A DNA stretch of 64,000 bases. It comes from Paraspadella gotoi. Taxonomy: Eukaryota > Chaetognatha. Positions within the stretch are counted from its first letter, which is position 1, and each line of letters opens with the position of its first letter. Position numbers and translations under genes: made by a program. The notes below the pieces were generated by a model. It ran no database searches. It saw only the letters and a list, made by a program, of their open reading frames with translations, and was not told the DNA's origin. The DNA lies in NCBI GenBank assembly GCA_051294375.1, contig CM119268.1:6143525-6207524 (forward strand), given 5' to 3'. Below are positions 31,740 through 43,989 of this stretch, piece after piece.

Positions 31740-33898
31740 TTCATTAGTTTTATAGAATTTTATATTATACTATACTTATAGTACTTACAGTACTTATGAT
31801 ATGGTATAGTATAGTCTAGTATAGTAGTATACTTATAGTACTTATAGTATCATTTTATTTTATCTCAATTTGTTATTTTTGTTTTATTTTTTTGTTTCCA
31901 TTTGTTATACTCAAAAAAATAATTCGTTCAATTCTTAAGAATTGCATAAATTTCTTTCACACTTTCATAAATATTTCTTTCATGTCAACCGGAGCGTTAA
32001 GTCTTATAAATTTTCTCAAATTATTATAAATATTTTATAAATAGCTCAAGTGAATTTCACTTCTCAGGGATTTTCAGTTTTCTTTACCTCAAATTAGGTT
32101 TTCGTTTCCAAAGGAAAATTTTCTACGCATTATTCTCAAACGCGGCGGTCGTCGTCGTCGTCGTCGTCGTCGTCCTCGGCATCGTTATAGTCACGTCATA
32201 GTAGTCTTCATCGTCGTCAACATAGTGGTCATTATTGTTGCCATCGTCGTCGTCATACTAATCGTCGTCATCATTATAGTCGTCGTCGTCGTCGCCATTA
32301 TCGTTTTCCTCACTTCATTGTTTTCTTGACTTTCCGACCTTTTAGCATATGATAATCTAAATAATGAATTAATAACGTCAAATTTGTTTTATTAAAACTA
32401 ATGATAAGGCCTTTGGAATCAATGAGGTCATTCATTTCTTGACTTGCTTTCCCGTTTTCATCTCCATCAGTGATGGAGACTTTCACTTCATAGTCATGGT
32501 CATTATTTTGTTGTTGTCACTGACATTATCATTATTGTAGTTGTCAGTGTCATTGTCGTTATTGTAGTTATCATTGTCATTATTGTGTTGTTGTCACTGA
32601 TATTGTCATTATTGTGTTGTTGTCACTAACATTGTCATTATTGTAGTTGTCATTGTCATTTTTGTACTTGTTGTTGTTAATGCTCTTTCATTGTTGTCGA
32701 TGTCATCATCAGTCACATCATCACTTCACTGTTGCTATTGCAACTTTGACTTTGTCACTATTATCACTATTTGTCACGGTGATCATTGTCACCACTGTTA
32801 CGCAATTGTCATCATTATCATGGTATTCATTATTATTATCAGTGCCATCATTATCATCATCAAAATCGTCACTGTCATTATCTAGATGATCATCAGTGTC
32901 ATCGTTATCATCACTGTCATCGTTANNNNNNNNNNNNNNNNNNNNNNNNNNNNNNNNNNNNNNNNNNNNNNNNNNNNNNNNNNNNNNNNNNNNNNNNNNN
33001 NNNNNNNNNNNNNNNNNNNNNNNNNNNNNNNNNNNNNNNNNNNNNNNNNNNNNNNNNNNNNNNNNNNNNNNNNNNNNNNNNNNNNNNNNNNNNNNNNNNN
33101 NNNNNNNNNNNNNNNNNNNNNNNNNNNNNNNNNNNNNNNNNNNNNNNNNNNNNNNNNNNNNNNNNNNNNNNNNNNNNNNNNNNNNNNNNNNNNNNNNNNN
33201 NNNNAAACAGGAGAGAGATATGACAATGATGATGACAGACGATGACCGTCGATAATAAACGATGACTCCACATCATCGTTTTTTTTTCTTTTCTTTTTCC
33301 AAGTTTTCTTTTTTGTTTTTATTACTTAAACATTTGTTATCCGCTTTTGCAATGGCAATTCCCAGAAGGTCATCTTAGGCCCATTACCATCATTAGCTCC
33401 TCTATTATCAAAACTTTAAGATCGAGCAAATGCGTTCGAGATGGGGTCCTTTGAGAAAAGAGAGAGAGAGANNNNNNNNNNNNNNNNNNNNNNNNNNNNN
33501 NNNNNNNNNNNNNNNNNNNNNNNNNNNNNNNNNNNNNNNNNNNNNNNNNNNNNNNNNNNNNNNNNNNNNNNNNNNNNNNNNNNNNNNNNNNNNNNNNNNN
33601 NNNNNNNNNNNNNNNNNNNNNNNNNNNNNNNNNNNNNNNNNNNNNNNNNNNNNNNTTTTTTTTTAAATTCTTCCCTAAACTAAAGAGAAATAAAAATTTG
33701 TGGGAAATTAAAAGAGAATAACAAAGATTATTTTTTTTATTTTGAATTTTCTTTCTTTCTTTTTTTTTCCCAAACTTTCTTTTCCCTTTCTTCTCCTTAA
33801 CGATCCCTTATTTAAAGTGGGGAGAGAAAAGAAAGGCTCTTCAATGAATTGGAATCCTTCAATCATTAAGATCCTCTATTGTATCAAAAGAGTGATAA

Positions 33899-33932
<34 letters not shown>

Positions 33933-35420
33933 NNNNNNNNNNNNNNNNNNNNNNNNNNNNNNNNNNNNNNNNNNNNNNNNNNNNNNNNNNNNNNNNNNNN
34001 NNNNNNNNNNNNNNNNNNNNNNNNNNNNNNNNNNNNNNNNNNNNNNNNNNNNNNNNNNNNNNNNNNNNNNNNNNNNNNNNNNNNGAGAGAGAATGAGAGA
34101 GAGAGAGAAAGTTTTCCTTTCTTACTATTAGATTAAATTCCTGAAGGAGAAATAAGAAGAAGAAAAGAAAAGAAAATTTGCATCTCTATGAAAACGTGAG
34201 TTGAGGAGGTAAGAGAAGAAAAGAAAAACGTCGGAGAAAAGAGAAGAAAAGAGAGGAGAATAAAAGAAAAGAAAAGAGAGGAAAAGAGAAGAAGAGGGAA
34301 AGAAAAGAAAAGGGATGGAGAAAGGAAAGAAAGATGAGATCATAATTAAAGAGAAGAGTTTAAGGGAATTTGAGATATATGTATATAAAAGAAATGAACG
34401 AATAAGTCTCCCCTTAAATTAAGGATTCAAAACAGTGCAGGTTGACAGTTAAATTGACTCTAATCGATTCGACCCGCCAAATCAAGATTATTTAAGTCAC
34501 TAGTTGTATCGAGTCACTCTTTAGTTGAAATTAGTCAAAATTCGCTGGATGGACGCGAGACTAGTCGATTCGGTAAAGTAGAAACAGAGAAAATTAGGAA
34601 TGAAAAAAAAAATAGATAAAAAGTATTGGAGAAAAAAAATGTGGGGAGAAAAAAAGAGAAAAAAAGAAAAGAAGAAAAAAAAACGTTTGAATTTCTTTTT
34701 CATACTCAAACATCATTTTTGGATAAATAATTCATCATAGAATCTTCAACGACCCTTCTTCCTTTCCTCTTCCTCTCTTTCTCTCCTTTCTTTCCTCTTT
34801 CTATCTTTTTTATTCCTCTTTCTCTCCTTTCTTTCCTCTTCCTCTCTTTCTCTCCTTTCTTACCTCTTCCTATCTTTTTTATTCCTCTCCCTGTCTTTTC
34901 TCTTTTTTTTCCTCTTCTTATTTTTTTTATTCATCTTCCTCTCTTTTTCTCCTTTCTTTCTTCTTCCTATCTTTTTTATTCATCTTCCTCTCTTTTCTCT
35001 TTTTTTTCCTATTCTTATTTTTTTATTCATCTTCCTCTCTTTTTCTCCTTTCTTTCCTCTTCCTATCTTTTTTATTCATATTCCTCTCTTTTTCTCCTTT
35101 CTTTCCTCTTCCTATCTTTTTTATTCAGCTTCCTCTCTTTTTCTCCTTTCTTTCCTCTTCCTATCTTTTTTATTCATCTTCTTATCTTTTTCTCTTTTCT
35201 TTCCTCTTCCTATTTTTTTAAATTCATCTTCCTCTCTTTTTCTCCTTTCTTTCCTCTTCCTATCTTATTATAATGCTCCCTTTCCTTCTCCTTACTCCTT
35301 TACTAGACTTCTCTTTATCTCCTCCCTCCTTCTCTCTTTTTCTTCTCATCCTCTCTCTTCCATCTCCTTCCTCCTCCTCTCTTTACAAGCTCGTGACACC
35401 TCTATCTTTTCTTTCTTTTC
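31740..35420. other. low-complexity DNA with gaps; no gene seen
   Basis: Contents are TATAGTACTTA palindromic repeats (31760-31850), a CGTCGTCGT run (32145-32310), an imperfect TGTCATTATTGT/TGTTGTCACTG array (32490-32925), N gaps at 32926-33204, 33472-33655 and 33933-34084 (the last two inside GA tracts), and GA/AG-rich purine DNA at 34140-34340. No exon with splice signals was recognised. Confidence 0.7.
34755..35275. repeat. ~50-bp pyrimidine minisatellite, about ten copies
   Basis: The recurring unit is TTCATCTTCCTCTCTTTTTC followed by TCCTTTCTTTCCTCTTCCTATCTTTTTTA, with small variants. It is completely pyrimidine-biased apart from a few A residues. Confidence 0.85.
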
Positions 35421-35425
35421 TTTTT

Positions 35426-35640
35426 TTAAAATTTTTTTAGCCTCGATTTGAAAACCCATTCGAACTCAGCCTCGTTTTGGTGGTCAACGATGTCATTCGT
35501 AAAGTCGCATCTGTTATTGTCATCGTTGTCGTCTTCCTGCTCCCCCTCCTCCTCCTCCTCCTCCTCGGCCGATTCTCGTCCTCCCTCCACTCCACTCCAC
35601 TTTGTCGTCGTCGTCGTCGCCGTCGTCGCTTCATCGTAAT
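35426..35640 (-). CDS. candidate terminal exon, Thr run plus acidic region
   Basis: One minus-strand frame is open from about 35640 to a TAA at 35426-35428. It encodes a Thr run, ESAEEEEEEEGEQEDDNDDN, then NRCDFTNDIVDHQNEAEFEW and VFKSRLKKF. The last 30 residues are not repeat-derived, which favours a real C-terminus. The acceptor is unclear and triplet repeats (CGA, GGA) make open frames easy here. Confidence 0.35.
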
Positions 35641-35922
35641 GATTTCACGTGATTAGGCTCACAATGGAGAAACTTCGCTAATGATGGAAAACGAGAGAAA
35701 AACTCGTAAAAATGCTTCGTTCGTCTCTCTCTCTCTCTCTCTCTNNNNNNNNNNNNNNNNNNNNNNNNNTAGACGGTATCACCTTCGACTTACTTTATTC
35801 GCCCGAAAATATTATAAATGAATATATAAGGTATTCAAAGCATAAAATTGACTTTAAACTTTAAGAGAGATAACCGCCGGATTAAGTGGCATCATGGAAA
35901 TTAAAAAAACAAACAAAAGAAC

Positions 35923-36021
35923 CTGATTGTTAGAAATGTCCTGATTGATTCCGCTAATTGCTTGACGACCGTCTCGTCTTCTCGCAAATCCATCTTCAGT
36001 CCCCACGAGGATCATCGGTCC
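35923..36021 (-). CDS. 99-bp exon with a PMILVGT-type segment
   Basis: A good acceptor (ATTTCCTCAG) and donor (CAG|GTTCTT) bound a phase-0, 33-codon open stretch: GPMILVGTEDGFARRRDGRQ, then AISGINQDISNNQ. P-[MI]-ILVGT resembles the strand before the G4 loop of small GTPases, but the usual (N/T)KxD is not present (TEDG), so the resemblance may be accidental. Flanking DNA is low complexity and no partner exon was identified. Confidence 0.4.
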
Positions 36022-36029
36022 CTGAGGAA

Positions 36030-36980
36030 ATAAAGTTTTCAGCGTTGAGTGATGAGGAGAGGCAAAGATGGATGAGAGGGGAAATTAAAGAATGAAACAA
36101 AAAGGAAAAGAAAGAAAGAAAAAAGAAAGAAAGAAGAAGAAAGAAAGAAGAAAGAAAGAAAGAAAGAAAGAAAGAGAAGAAGAAGAAAGAAACAAAAAGA
36201 AAGAAATAGAGAAATAGAGGAAAGAGAGAAAGAGAGAAAAAAGAAGAAAGAAAAGAAAGAAAGAAAGAAAGAAAGAAAGAAAAAAAAAATAAGAATAAAA
36301 AGAGAGAAAGAGAGAAAGTGAGAATTAAACAAACCCTGAAAAAAGAGAAGTTTGTCATCAGTAAAAAGATTGAAGAAACGGCAGACTTGACAAACTTGAA
36401 TACAAATAAACTTAAACGAACAAAGAACAAAAGAACCAATGTGAAAAACGTTTTGACTTGAAAACGACCATTTAAATCACTTCGCCATCTTGTCGGCGAA
36501 AGAGAAAAAAAATCCATGGTTTTATTGTTTCTTTCCTTTTTTTATTGACTCAAGTTGAAAGATTAAAACTTTCTGAGGAACCCAAATATTTCTTTTTTTT
36601 TTTCTTATCAAGTATCTTTTTTACTTTTCGCCAGACGCTAATCCCCTTTTCCTGACGGATTTTTTGTTACAGTTCTTATTTTTTGGTTAGACCTAAGATA
36701 CAAGAAAAAAAAACAACTGAGGTTCATTCAAATTCAAACGATTTAAAAAAAATTAAATACTTTTTTCAATTTCAATCAAAAACCATTATGAAAAAAATAT
36801 GGGTAAAAACACTCAAATAATAATATTCGTTTAATAAGCTAGTATCTTGTCGCTGACTTTGTCCACGACTTTTTGGGCCTTTATAATGTTACAAGGCAGG
36901 AACCGACAAGCCTTCAGTTTGAAGACTTTTTTTTACTTTTTATTTCTTTTTTTCTTTTTTCGTTCTTTATTTTTTATCAC
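36030..36980. other. purine- and T-rich spacer
   Basis: 36090-36320 is an AAAG/GAAA-rich tract whose minus-strand ORF is only Phe/Leu/Ser. The rest is AT-rich with T-runs. No gene is supported. Confidence 0.6.
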
Positions 36981-36989
36981 TTCACTCAA

Positions 36990-39365
36990 TCTAATTGTAG
37001 TTCATCAGAATAGCATGTCGCGGCGATTCACCCACGAGTTCAGTGTGGTTCTAGTTGGTTGGCGACTTTCGCCATGGCGATTATCTCCAGGGTTTTTGGC
37101 GATTGTCGCCCAGTCCCCCACTGGCGTCCTCGCCAGTGATTAAAGTAGGAATATATAAAGCGCAGCATAACAGGGGATGAGCATCACCTTCAGGGCTCCT
37201 TCCCAACCCTAACCCTAAACCAAACCTCCCGTTCAACTCTGATGCCTCTCCCCTAACCCCTAACCCGGGCCTGGGCCTCCCGTACATCTCCATGCCCTTC
37301 AACCTAACCCAACCGCCTTGATGCATCAACCCGGGCCCCTCCCCAACCCTAACCCTAAACCAAGCTTCCGTTCAACTCTGTGCCTCTCCCCTAACGCCTA
37401 ACCCAGGCTCCAGCCTCCCGGTACATCTCCGTGCCTCAACCCTAACCTCAAACCGCCTTCTATGCATCAACCACGGCCCTCCCCCAACCCTAACCCTAAA
37501 TAAGCCTCCCGCTTCAAACTCCATGCCTCTCCCCTACCCTAACCCAGCCAGGCCTCCCGTTACATCTCCGTGCCTCAAACCCAACCCTAACCGCCTTCGA
37601 TGAAATCAACCATGGGTCCTCCGCAACCCTAATCCCAAAACCAAGCCTCCCGTTCAACCTCCATGCCTCTCCCTAACCCTAAACCAGCCCGCCTCCCGTA
37701 ACATCTCCACCTCAACCCTAACCCTAATTGCCTTCGATATATAACCCACGGGCCTCCTCCCCAACCCTAACCCTAACCGGGCCCAGGCCTCCCGTACATT
37801 CTCCGTACCTCAAACCTAACGCCTTCTATATTAACCCACGGGCCTCTCTCCCAACCCTAACCCTAAACCGGCCCAGCCTCCCGACATCCCGTGCCTCAAC
37901 CCTAACCTAACGCGGGCCTCTTGGTCATACAAACAACCCCTCCCTACCCTATCCCTAAATGCATTAATAATAAGCCTAAAATAAACGTTAACTTAACTCA
38001 AACCCTAACCCTAACCCTAAACTACTAACCCTAACCCTAAACTACTCAACCTAACCCTTAACTACTTCCTACTTCAACCGCTAACCCTAACCATCAAACC
38101 CAACCCTAACCCTAATCTGAGTTTTTTAGCGAAATCGCCATAACTAGAACGCTAGATGTAGTTCAGTGCGAATCGCCAAATCGCGACTTACCGCATGACG
38201 TCCCGCCATTTGCATTTAGCTGTGAACTACATCTAGCGTTTCTAGTGTATGGCCGCGATTTCGCTAAAAAGTAAACTCAGATAGTTAGGTTAGGGTTAGT
38301 TGTTTAGGGTTTTAGGGTTGAGTAGGTAGTAGTTAGGTTAGGTGAGTAGTTTGGGTTAGGGTTGAGTAGTTTAGGGTAGGGTTAGGTTGAGTTAAGTTAA
38401 TTTATTTAGCTTATATAATGTCAATTTAGGGATAGGGTAGGGAGGGTGTTGTTGATGACCAAGAGCCCGCATTAGGTTTAGGTGAGCACGGAGATTTACG
38501 GGAGCCGGCCCGGTTAGGTTAGGGTTGGAGAAGGCCCTGTATATCAAGGCGGTTAGGTTGAGGTACGAGATGTACGGAGGCCTGGGCCCGGTTTAATGGT
38601 TAGGGTTGGGAGAAGAGGCCCGGGTTAGTATATCGAAGCAATTAGGTTAGGGTTGAGGTACGGAGATGTACGGAGGCCGGGCCTGGTTTAGGTTAGGGAG
38701 AGGGCATGGAGATTGAACGGGAGGCTTGGGGTTTTTTAGGGTTAGGTTGCGGGAGGGACCCATGGTTGATCATCGAAGGCGGTTAGGGTTAGGTTTAGGA
38801 CGGAGATGTACCGGCGAGCTGGGCCTGGTTAGGGTTAGGGGAGAGCATGTGAACGGGAGTGCTCTAGTTAGGTTGGGGAGGCCCGTGGTTTGATGCATCG
38901 AAGGCGGTTAGGGTTAGGGTGAGGCACGGAATGTACGGAGCTTGAGCCTGGGTTAGGGTTAGGGAGAGCGCACAGAGTTGACGGAAGGCGTTGTTTTTAG
39001 GGTTAGGGTTGGGGGAAGGGGCCGGTGGTTATGACTAAAGGCGGTAGGGTTAGGTTGATGGCATGGAGATGTACGGAGCCCAGGGCCGGGTTAGGGTTAG
39101 GTGAGAGGCACAGAGTTGAACGGAGGTTTGGTTAGGTAGTTTGGAGAGGAGCCTGAAGTGATGCTCGATCCCCGTGTAGCTGCGCTTTTCAATTATATTC
39201 ACTACTTTTATCATGCGCGTCGCCAGTGGGGGGACGTGGCACATTTCGCCAAAACCCTGGCGATATCGCCATTAGGCGAAGTCGCCAACCAAACTAGAAA
39301 CCACACCGCAGATCAGTGCGTGAATCGCCGGCGACATCGCTATTTGAATGAACTACAAGCTTAGT
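36990..39365. repeat. ~2.4-kb palindrome of TTAGGG-bearing satellite
   Basis: From 37195 to 38115 a unit of roughly 130-140 bases recurs, built of CCTCCCGTACATCTCCGTGC, CAACCCTAACCCTAA and CCTTCGATGCATCAACC-type segments. From 38280 to 39120 the same unit recurs in reverse complement with TTAGGGTTAGGG. The edges also match: GGTTGGCGACTTTCGCCATG-CGATT near 37055 against AATCG/GGCGAAGTCGCCAACC near 39280, both ending in GTAGTTCA / TGAACTAC. The centre (about 38120-38280) is a smaller hairpin with TAGCGAAATCGCC and GTAGTTCA / TGAACTAC. Indels are frequent. Confidence 0.88.
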
Positions 39366-39399
39366 TCTATTTGATTTCGTCAATGTCAAGCCTAACCTA

Positions 39400-41690
39400 G
39401 GCCTGTTCAACCTCGGGAGCCACAGCCCGCCGTGGCCCCTTGCCCTTCAAATGCGCAGGACCCGCTGGGACACCGCTCGCCTCTCAAGTGAGTCGAGAGT
39501 CCCGCGACCCCCATTGACAATGTTTCACGATGCGGACAACCAGAAGCGGTACTTGGCTCCCAGAGAGAAGAACTTCCCCTTACCCAGACTGCTCGCAGAG
39601 AGTAGTCGAGCGACTTCGGGACCCGAACATACCCAATGGTTCGACGCACTGATTAACCGGTGATTTGAAGCCGGCAGTCCCGCTGTGGGACCACCCTCGC
39701 CCCTTCCTTGCGTTATCGGACAAGCCCAGATGACCTGGCGATTCACGAGGTCCGTGACCCCATTGACAAATATTTTCACACGCGGACAACCAAGAGCGAT
39801 ACTTAGGCTCGGAGAAAAGAAACTTCCCTTACCTAGAACTTGCCCGGTAGAGAGTAGTCGAGTCGACTCTCGGGAACCCGAACTACCCATGGTCGACGCG
39901 TGTATTACCGACGATTTGGAAGCCGCAGTCCGCCGTGGGACACCCTCGGCCCTTGCGAATGGACCAGACCGTGGGCCCTGGCGATCACGAGGTCCCCGAC
40001 CCCTCCATTGAGAAATGTTCACACGCGGGACAACCAAGAGCTACTTTAGGCATCAGAAAAGAACTTCCCCTTGACCCAGACGTCCCGTAGATGAGTAGTC
40101 GGTCGACCTCGACCCAATAACTACCAATGGTTCGACGCGTGTATACTGACGATTTGGAAGCCCAGTCCCGCCGTGGGGACACCGCTCGGCCCTGTGCGTT
40201 AATTGGACCAACCGTGGCCTGGCGATCACGAGGGCCCGCGACCCCCATTGAGAAATGTTTTCACTACGCGGACAAACCAAGAAGCGGTACTTAGCTCAGA
40301 GAAAGAACTCCCGACCCAGCCTGCCCGTAGAGAGTATTCGAGTCGACTCTCGGGACCCGAACTACCAATTGTTCCGACGCGTGTATTACCGACAATTTGG
40401 AAGCCGCAGTCCCGCGTGGGACCACCGCTCGCCCCCCTTGCTAATTGGACAAGCCGGTGGCCTGCGATCCAGCGGAGGCTTCCGCGACCCCATTGATAAA
40501 TGTCTTTCACACGCGGACAACCAAGAGCTGGGGTACTTAAGGCCAGAGAAAAGAACTTCCCCTTACCCAGACGTGCCGTAGAGAGTAGTCGAGTCGGGAC
40601 TCTCTCGGGACCCGAAACTAACCCAATGGCGAACGCATGCATTTACCGACGATTTGAAGCCGCAGTACCCGCCATGGGACACCGCCGGCCCCTTGCGTAA
40701 TTGACCAGACGGGGCCTGGCGATCACGAGAGTTCCCGCGATCCCCATGATAAAGTTTTCATCACGGCGGACAACCAAGACGTACTAGGCTCAGAGAAAGA
40801 ATTAAACCCTTACCCAGACGTGCCCGTAGAGAGTAGTCGAGTCGACTCTCGGGACCCGAACTAACCCAATGTTCGAACGCGTGTATTACCGACGATTTGG
40901 AAGTGCAGTCCACCGTGCGCGGACCACCGCTCGGCCCTTCGTAATTGGACCAGACCGTGTCCTGCGATCACGAGGGTCCCGCGTCCCCCATTGAGAAATT
41001 TTTCACAACGCGGACAACCAGAGCGTTACTTAGCTCAGAGAAAGAACTTCCCCTTACCCAGACGTGCCGTAGAGAGATAAGTCGATCGACTTCGGGACCC
41101 GAACTTACCCAATAGCTTCGACGCGTGTATTACCGACGATTTGGAAGCCGCATCCCGCCTTGGGACACCGCTCCGCCCCTTGCGTAATTGGACCAGGACC
41201 GTGGGCCTGGCGATCACGAGGTCCGCGACCCCATTGAGAAATGTTTTCACACGCGGGAACAACCAAGAGCCGGTACTTAGCTCAGAGAAAAACTTCCCCT
41301 TACCCCAACGCTCGTATGAGAGTAGTGCGAGTCGACTCTCGGCCCGAAACTACCCAATGGTTCGAACGCATCATTTACCGTGATTTTGAAGCCGCAGTCC
41401 CGCGTGGACACCGCTCGGCCCCTTTGCGTGATCGGACAAGCCGGATGCCTGGCAATCACGAGGGTCCGTCCCATGACCCCCATGACAAATATTTCACACG
41501 CGGACAACCAAAGGAGCGGTACTTAGGCTCGGGAGAAATGAACTTCCCTACCGGACTTGCCCGTAGAGATTTAGTCGAGTCGACTTCTCGGACCCGAACT
41601 ATCCCAATGGTCACGCAGTATTACCGACAATTGGAGGCCGCAGTCCCACCATGGGACCACCGCTTCGGTTTCTCATCAAATACCCATGAC
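39400..41690. repeat. ~245-bp satellite array, about nine copies
   Basis: Phase marker ACCGACGATTTGGAAGCCGC recurs near 39656, 39903, 40142, 40384, 40632, 40884, 41128, 41372 and 41620 (spacing 239-252). Each monomer contains GTGGGACACCGCTCGGCCC, GCGATCACGAGGGTCCCGCG, CACACGCGGACAACCAAGAG, GTAGAGAGTAGTCGAGTCGA and CAATGGTTCGACGCGTGTAT. ORFs through it shift frame at each copy. The array decays into shorter units between 41690 and 41880. Confidence 0.95.
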
Positions 41691-42288
41691 CTCAGGAAGC
41701 CGCAGTCCACTGTGGACACGCTCAGGTCTTCTCAAATCATCTTTCATTACTATGAGCATCCCCGCTGTCCATGCTTTTATATACCCGTCCGCCTGTTTCC
41801 TGCTTAGGCTGAAACTTGTATTTTGCTATAAACTATGCCTCGGAAGCCGCAGTCCCACAACGGGACACCACTTCAGCTAGTTCATACATCTTCATTTTCG
41901 CAGACCAACCCCGCGAGGGTCTGCTTTCATGCCTGTCCGCGTGTTTTAAAACTTAGCTACACGGGACCGGACTGTCCCCCTACTTTTTGTTCTCTCACCA
42001 TGTGTAGTTCCTCGAACATATGGAAATTAAAATACATGTTTATTACATGCATTAATGGCATGAATCTTTAGGCAGTCAAAAGGGAAACAGTCAAAGCTAC
42101 ATCCCCGTACCCTCTTCCGACCCCCCGACCCAGTTGGTGAGTCTGACGGATCAAGTTTACGCACCGTAAACGTTTTTCCGATGACTTACATTCCTGCCGA
42201 ATTCGCGAGTAACTAGATCGTTCAACTTCGATGATTGCGCGGACCTTTTGTGCATCCGATCCGCGAAGGTAAAAGACTGACGCTGAAA

Positions 42289-42729
42289 TCACTGTGCGTG
42301 TGACCAAGGCCTGGGCAAGCGCTTGCCCTGTCCCCGTTCCGGCGTCTCAGCGCCTCCAGTGGCCACAGCACGCCGAGAGTTGTTATGTTTTGAAACCATC
42401 AATTCCCCGGGACCTAGCAAGGTCGGAAGGATAGGGCAAAGGCCGAGTTCCCCGAGCCTGGCATCATACTGCGAGGAAATATGATTACCGTGGGCTGCAC
42501 GTTTGAAGAAGACGTATGGCGAATTAAAACTAGCAGAAGCCCTTTGACAAGGGATCATTACGACATATGCATCCGGAGGCTTTAATCTTTCGCCATTCGG
42601 ACCTGCACTACCCCTAAGGCCCGGACTTCCCGCGTTCACCCCCGCGTTGTAGATTGATGAAAGGGTAAGGCGGCAAGAATTTCCCAGCCGTTTGCATTTC
42701 GTTGGGAGAACCACCTTCCAAAGCCACAT
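42289..42729 (-). CDS. hypothetical ORF, 146 codons
   Basis: Open from ATG at 42729 to a TGA at 42289-42291. The product starts MWLWKVVLPTKCKRLGNS, has VNAGSPGLRGSAGPNGERLK and FFKRAAHGNHISSQYDARLG, and ends RLPRPWSHAQ. No domain was recognised. In GC-balanced DNA an ORF of this length can arise by chance. Confidence 0.2.
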   Translation of the reverse strand: MWLWKVVLPTKCKRLGNSCRLTLSSIYNAGVNAGSPGLRGSAGPNGERLKPPDAYVVMIPCQRASASFNSPYVFFKRAAHGNHISSQYDARLGELGLCPILPTLLGPGELMVSKHNNSRRAVATGGAETPERGQGKRLPRPWSHAQ

Positions 42730-43277
42730 ATGCCGAAGACGAAATGTATTCAGTCCGTGTTATAGCTCGCTTCTGCCCGACCGAGAATATCCAAAAAGCG
42801 ATGGATCGTCTACGTGGTCTCGAAAGAGGGGACGTAGTACTTTAAATCTTGTCCTACCGGTTGTTTGTCAGGGTAACCTTGTCTGTCTGACGCGTTTTTG
42901 CCTTTGTGGTCACGCGGATGTCATCCCAGATCACCCTATCTATCTCTGACGGCCTCCATATTCCCGCGCGTGGCGACGAGCGGACATACGATAAGACTCC
43001 GAGGCTGGAGAGACCGCTACACTGCGCGTAGTAGGGACCGTCGATAGGGACAAAAACTTTCAAGTTTTTTTGTTCAAAAGGGTATTCTGCGCTGAAAGGA
43101 TGGCAGAAAGCCATTTGAACCGGCCAATTGAACAGAATACCGGCAGAACACCGTTAGCGCGAAGTAGCGGTCGTCCATCCAACTACGTAGATCATCCGGG
43201 AGTTTAGCTTGGGAATCTGTAAGCAGGGAAAAAGGTTACCGTGAACAGCCCTTCCCGAAAATTATCAGCGGCGTTAC

Positions 43278-43823
43278 CTACGTTACCCCTCCCTCCCACG
43301 AATTACCTTGGGAGAAGGAGTACGAACACAGGAGACCATGGGACCGAGTGTGGAAGAAGATGGGCTGTTGGAAGGGGTAGAGAGAATCATAAAAGGTCTC
43401 AACAGCCGGTTCCGCCTCTACGACCTTCCATCTGTCCTGGAGGCCGTTGTCATTATTTTCTCCGGGCTCGTTGGAATCTCCAATTAGCGGCGTGCAGGGG
43501 CATCGGGCCAGTTTTTCCATCAAAGAATAGCCACAGTTTTTGTCTTGCGCGGCCTCAAGTCCTCTCCCTCCGATAGTTGAAGCGTCGCATTCGGAACCGT
43601 GCGTGTTCCAAAAGTGTTCACGAAGTCGTGCCATAAGTGTGCCGTTGCAACCATTGCATTCATTTTCGGGACACGGGAAGCAGTCTCTTCCCACAGCGAA
43701 ATTTTTTACCCATTTTTCGTTCGCGGATTTTGCCCATGTTATTCCTTTCCCGCGGGTTTCTCGTGGGTAATTCTTTGTTACATTCGAGGCAAGAAATGAG
43801 TCCATAGTTAGCAAAAACAGCAA
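43278..43823 (-). CDS. hypothetical Cys-rich ORF, 181 codons
   Basis: Open from 43823 to 43278, the longest non-repeat ORF in the block. It has a Cys/His cluster, CFPCPENECNGCNGTLMARL then REHFWNTHGSEC, spaced like a metal-binding site, and further Cys residues at KNCGYSLMEKLARCPC. An overlapping frame (43857-43660) has CLECNKELPTRNPRE, so a frameshift may have split one older zinc-binding protein. The family is not recognised. Confidence 0.3.
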   Translation of the reverse strand: MLFLLTMDSFLASNVTKNYPRETRGKGITWAKSANEKWVKNFAVGRDCFPCPENECNGCNGTLMARLREHFWNTHGSECDASTIGGRGLEAAQDKNCGYSLMEKLARCPCTPLIGDSNEPGENNDNGLQDRWKVVEAEPAVETFYDSLYPFQQPIFFHTRSHGLLCSYSFSQGNSWEGGVT

Positions 43824-43989
43824 ATGATCGATCCCCTTGCTTGCGAGATCGCTTCATAGCCTACCGTAACTATGGTCTAATTACTGCTGGCTCATTCGCT
43901 CTCAGTCACGGTAGAGAAACGAATTTTTATAAGGTCACCCGCGTGAAACCTTAGGCTGACTTTACCTCGTTTTTCCCTTCCCCCGACGA

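Noticed and set aside
32882-34136. ORFs across N runs
   Set aside because: Length is made of unknown bases; flanks are GA or GTCATT repeats.
36039-36517. 97-173 codon minus ORFs rich in Phe/Leu/Ser
   Set aside because: They come from an AAAG/GAAA repeat read on the other strand.
37195-39120. A chromosome end (telomere)
   Set aside because: TTAGGG units are degenerate and embedded in a ~135-base satellite, the orientation flips mid-way, and unique DNA continues on both sides.
39407-41807. Protein-coding ORFs of 70-188 codons in the satellite
   Set aside because: They change frame with each ~245-base monomer and exist on both strands.
42060-43860. Ribosomal RNA gene
   Set aside because: Composition suggested it, but no conserved 18S, 5.8S or 28S stretch could be recognised.
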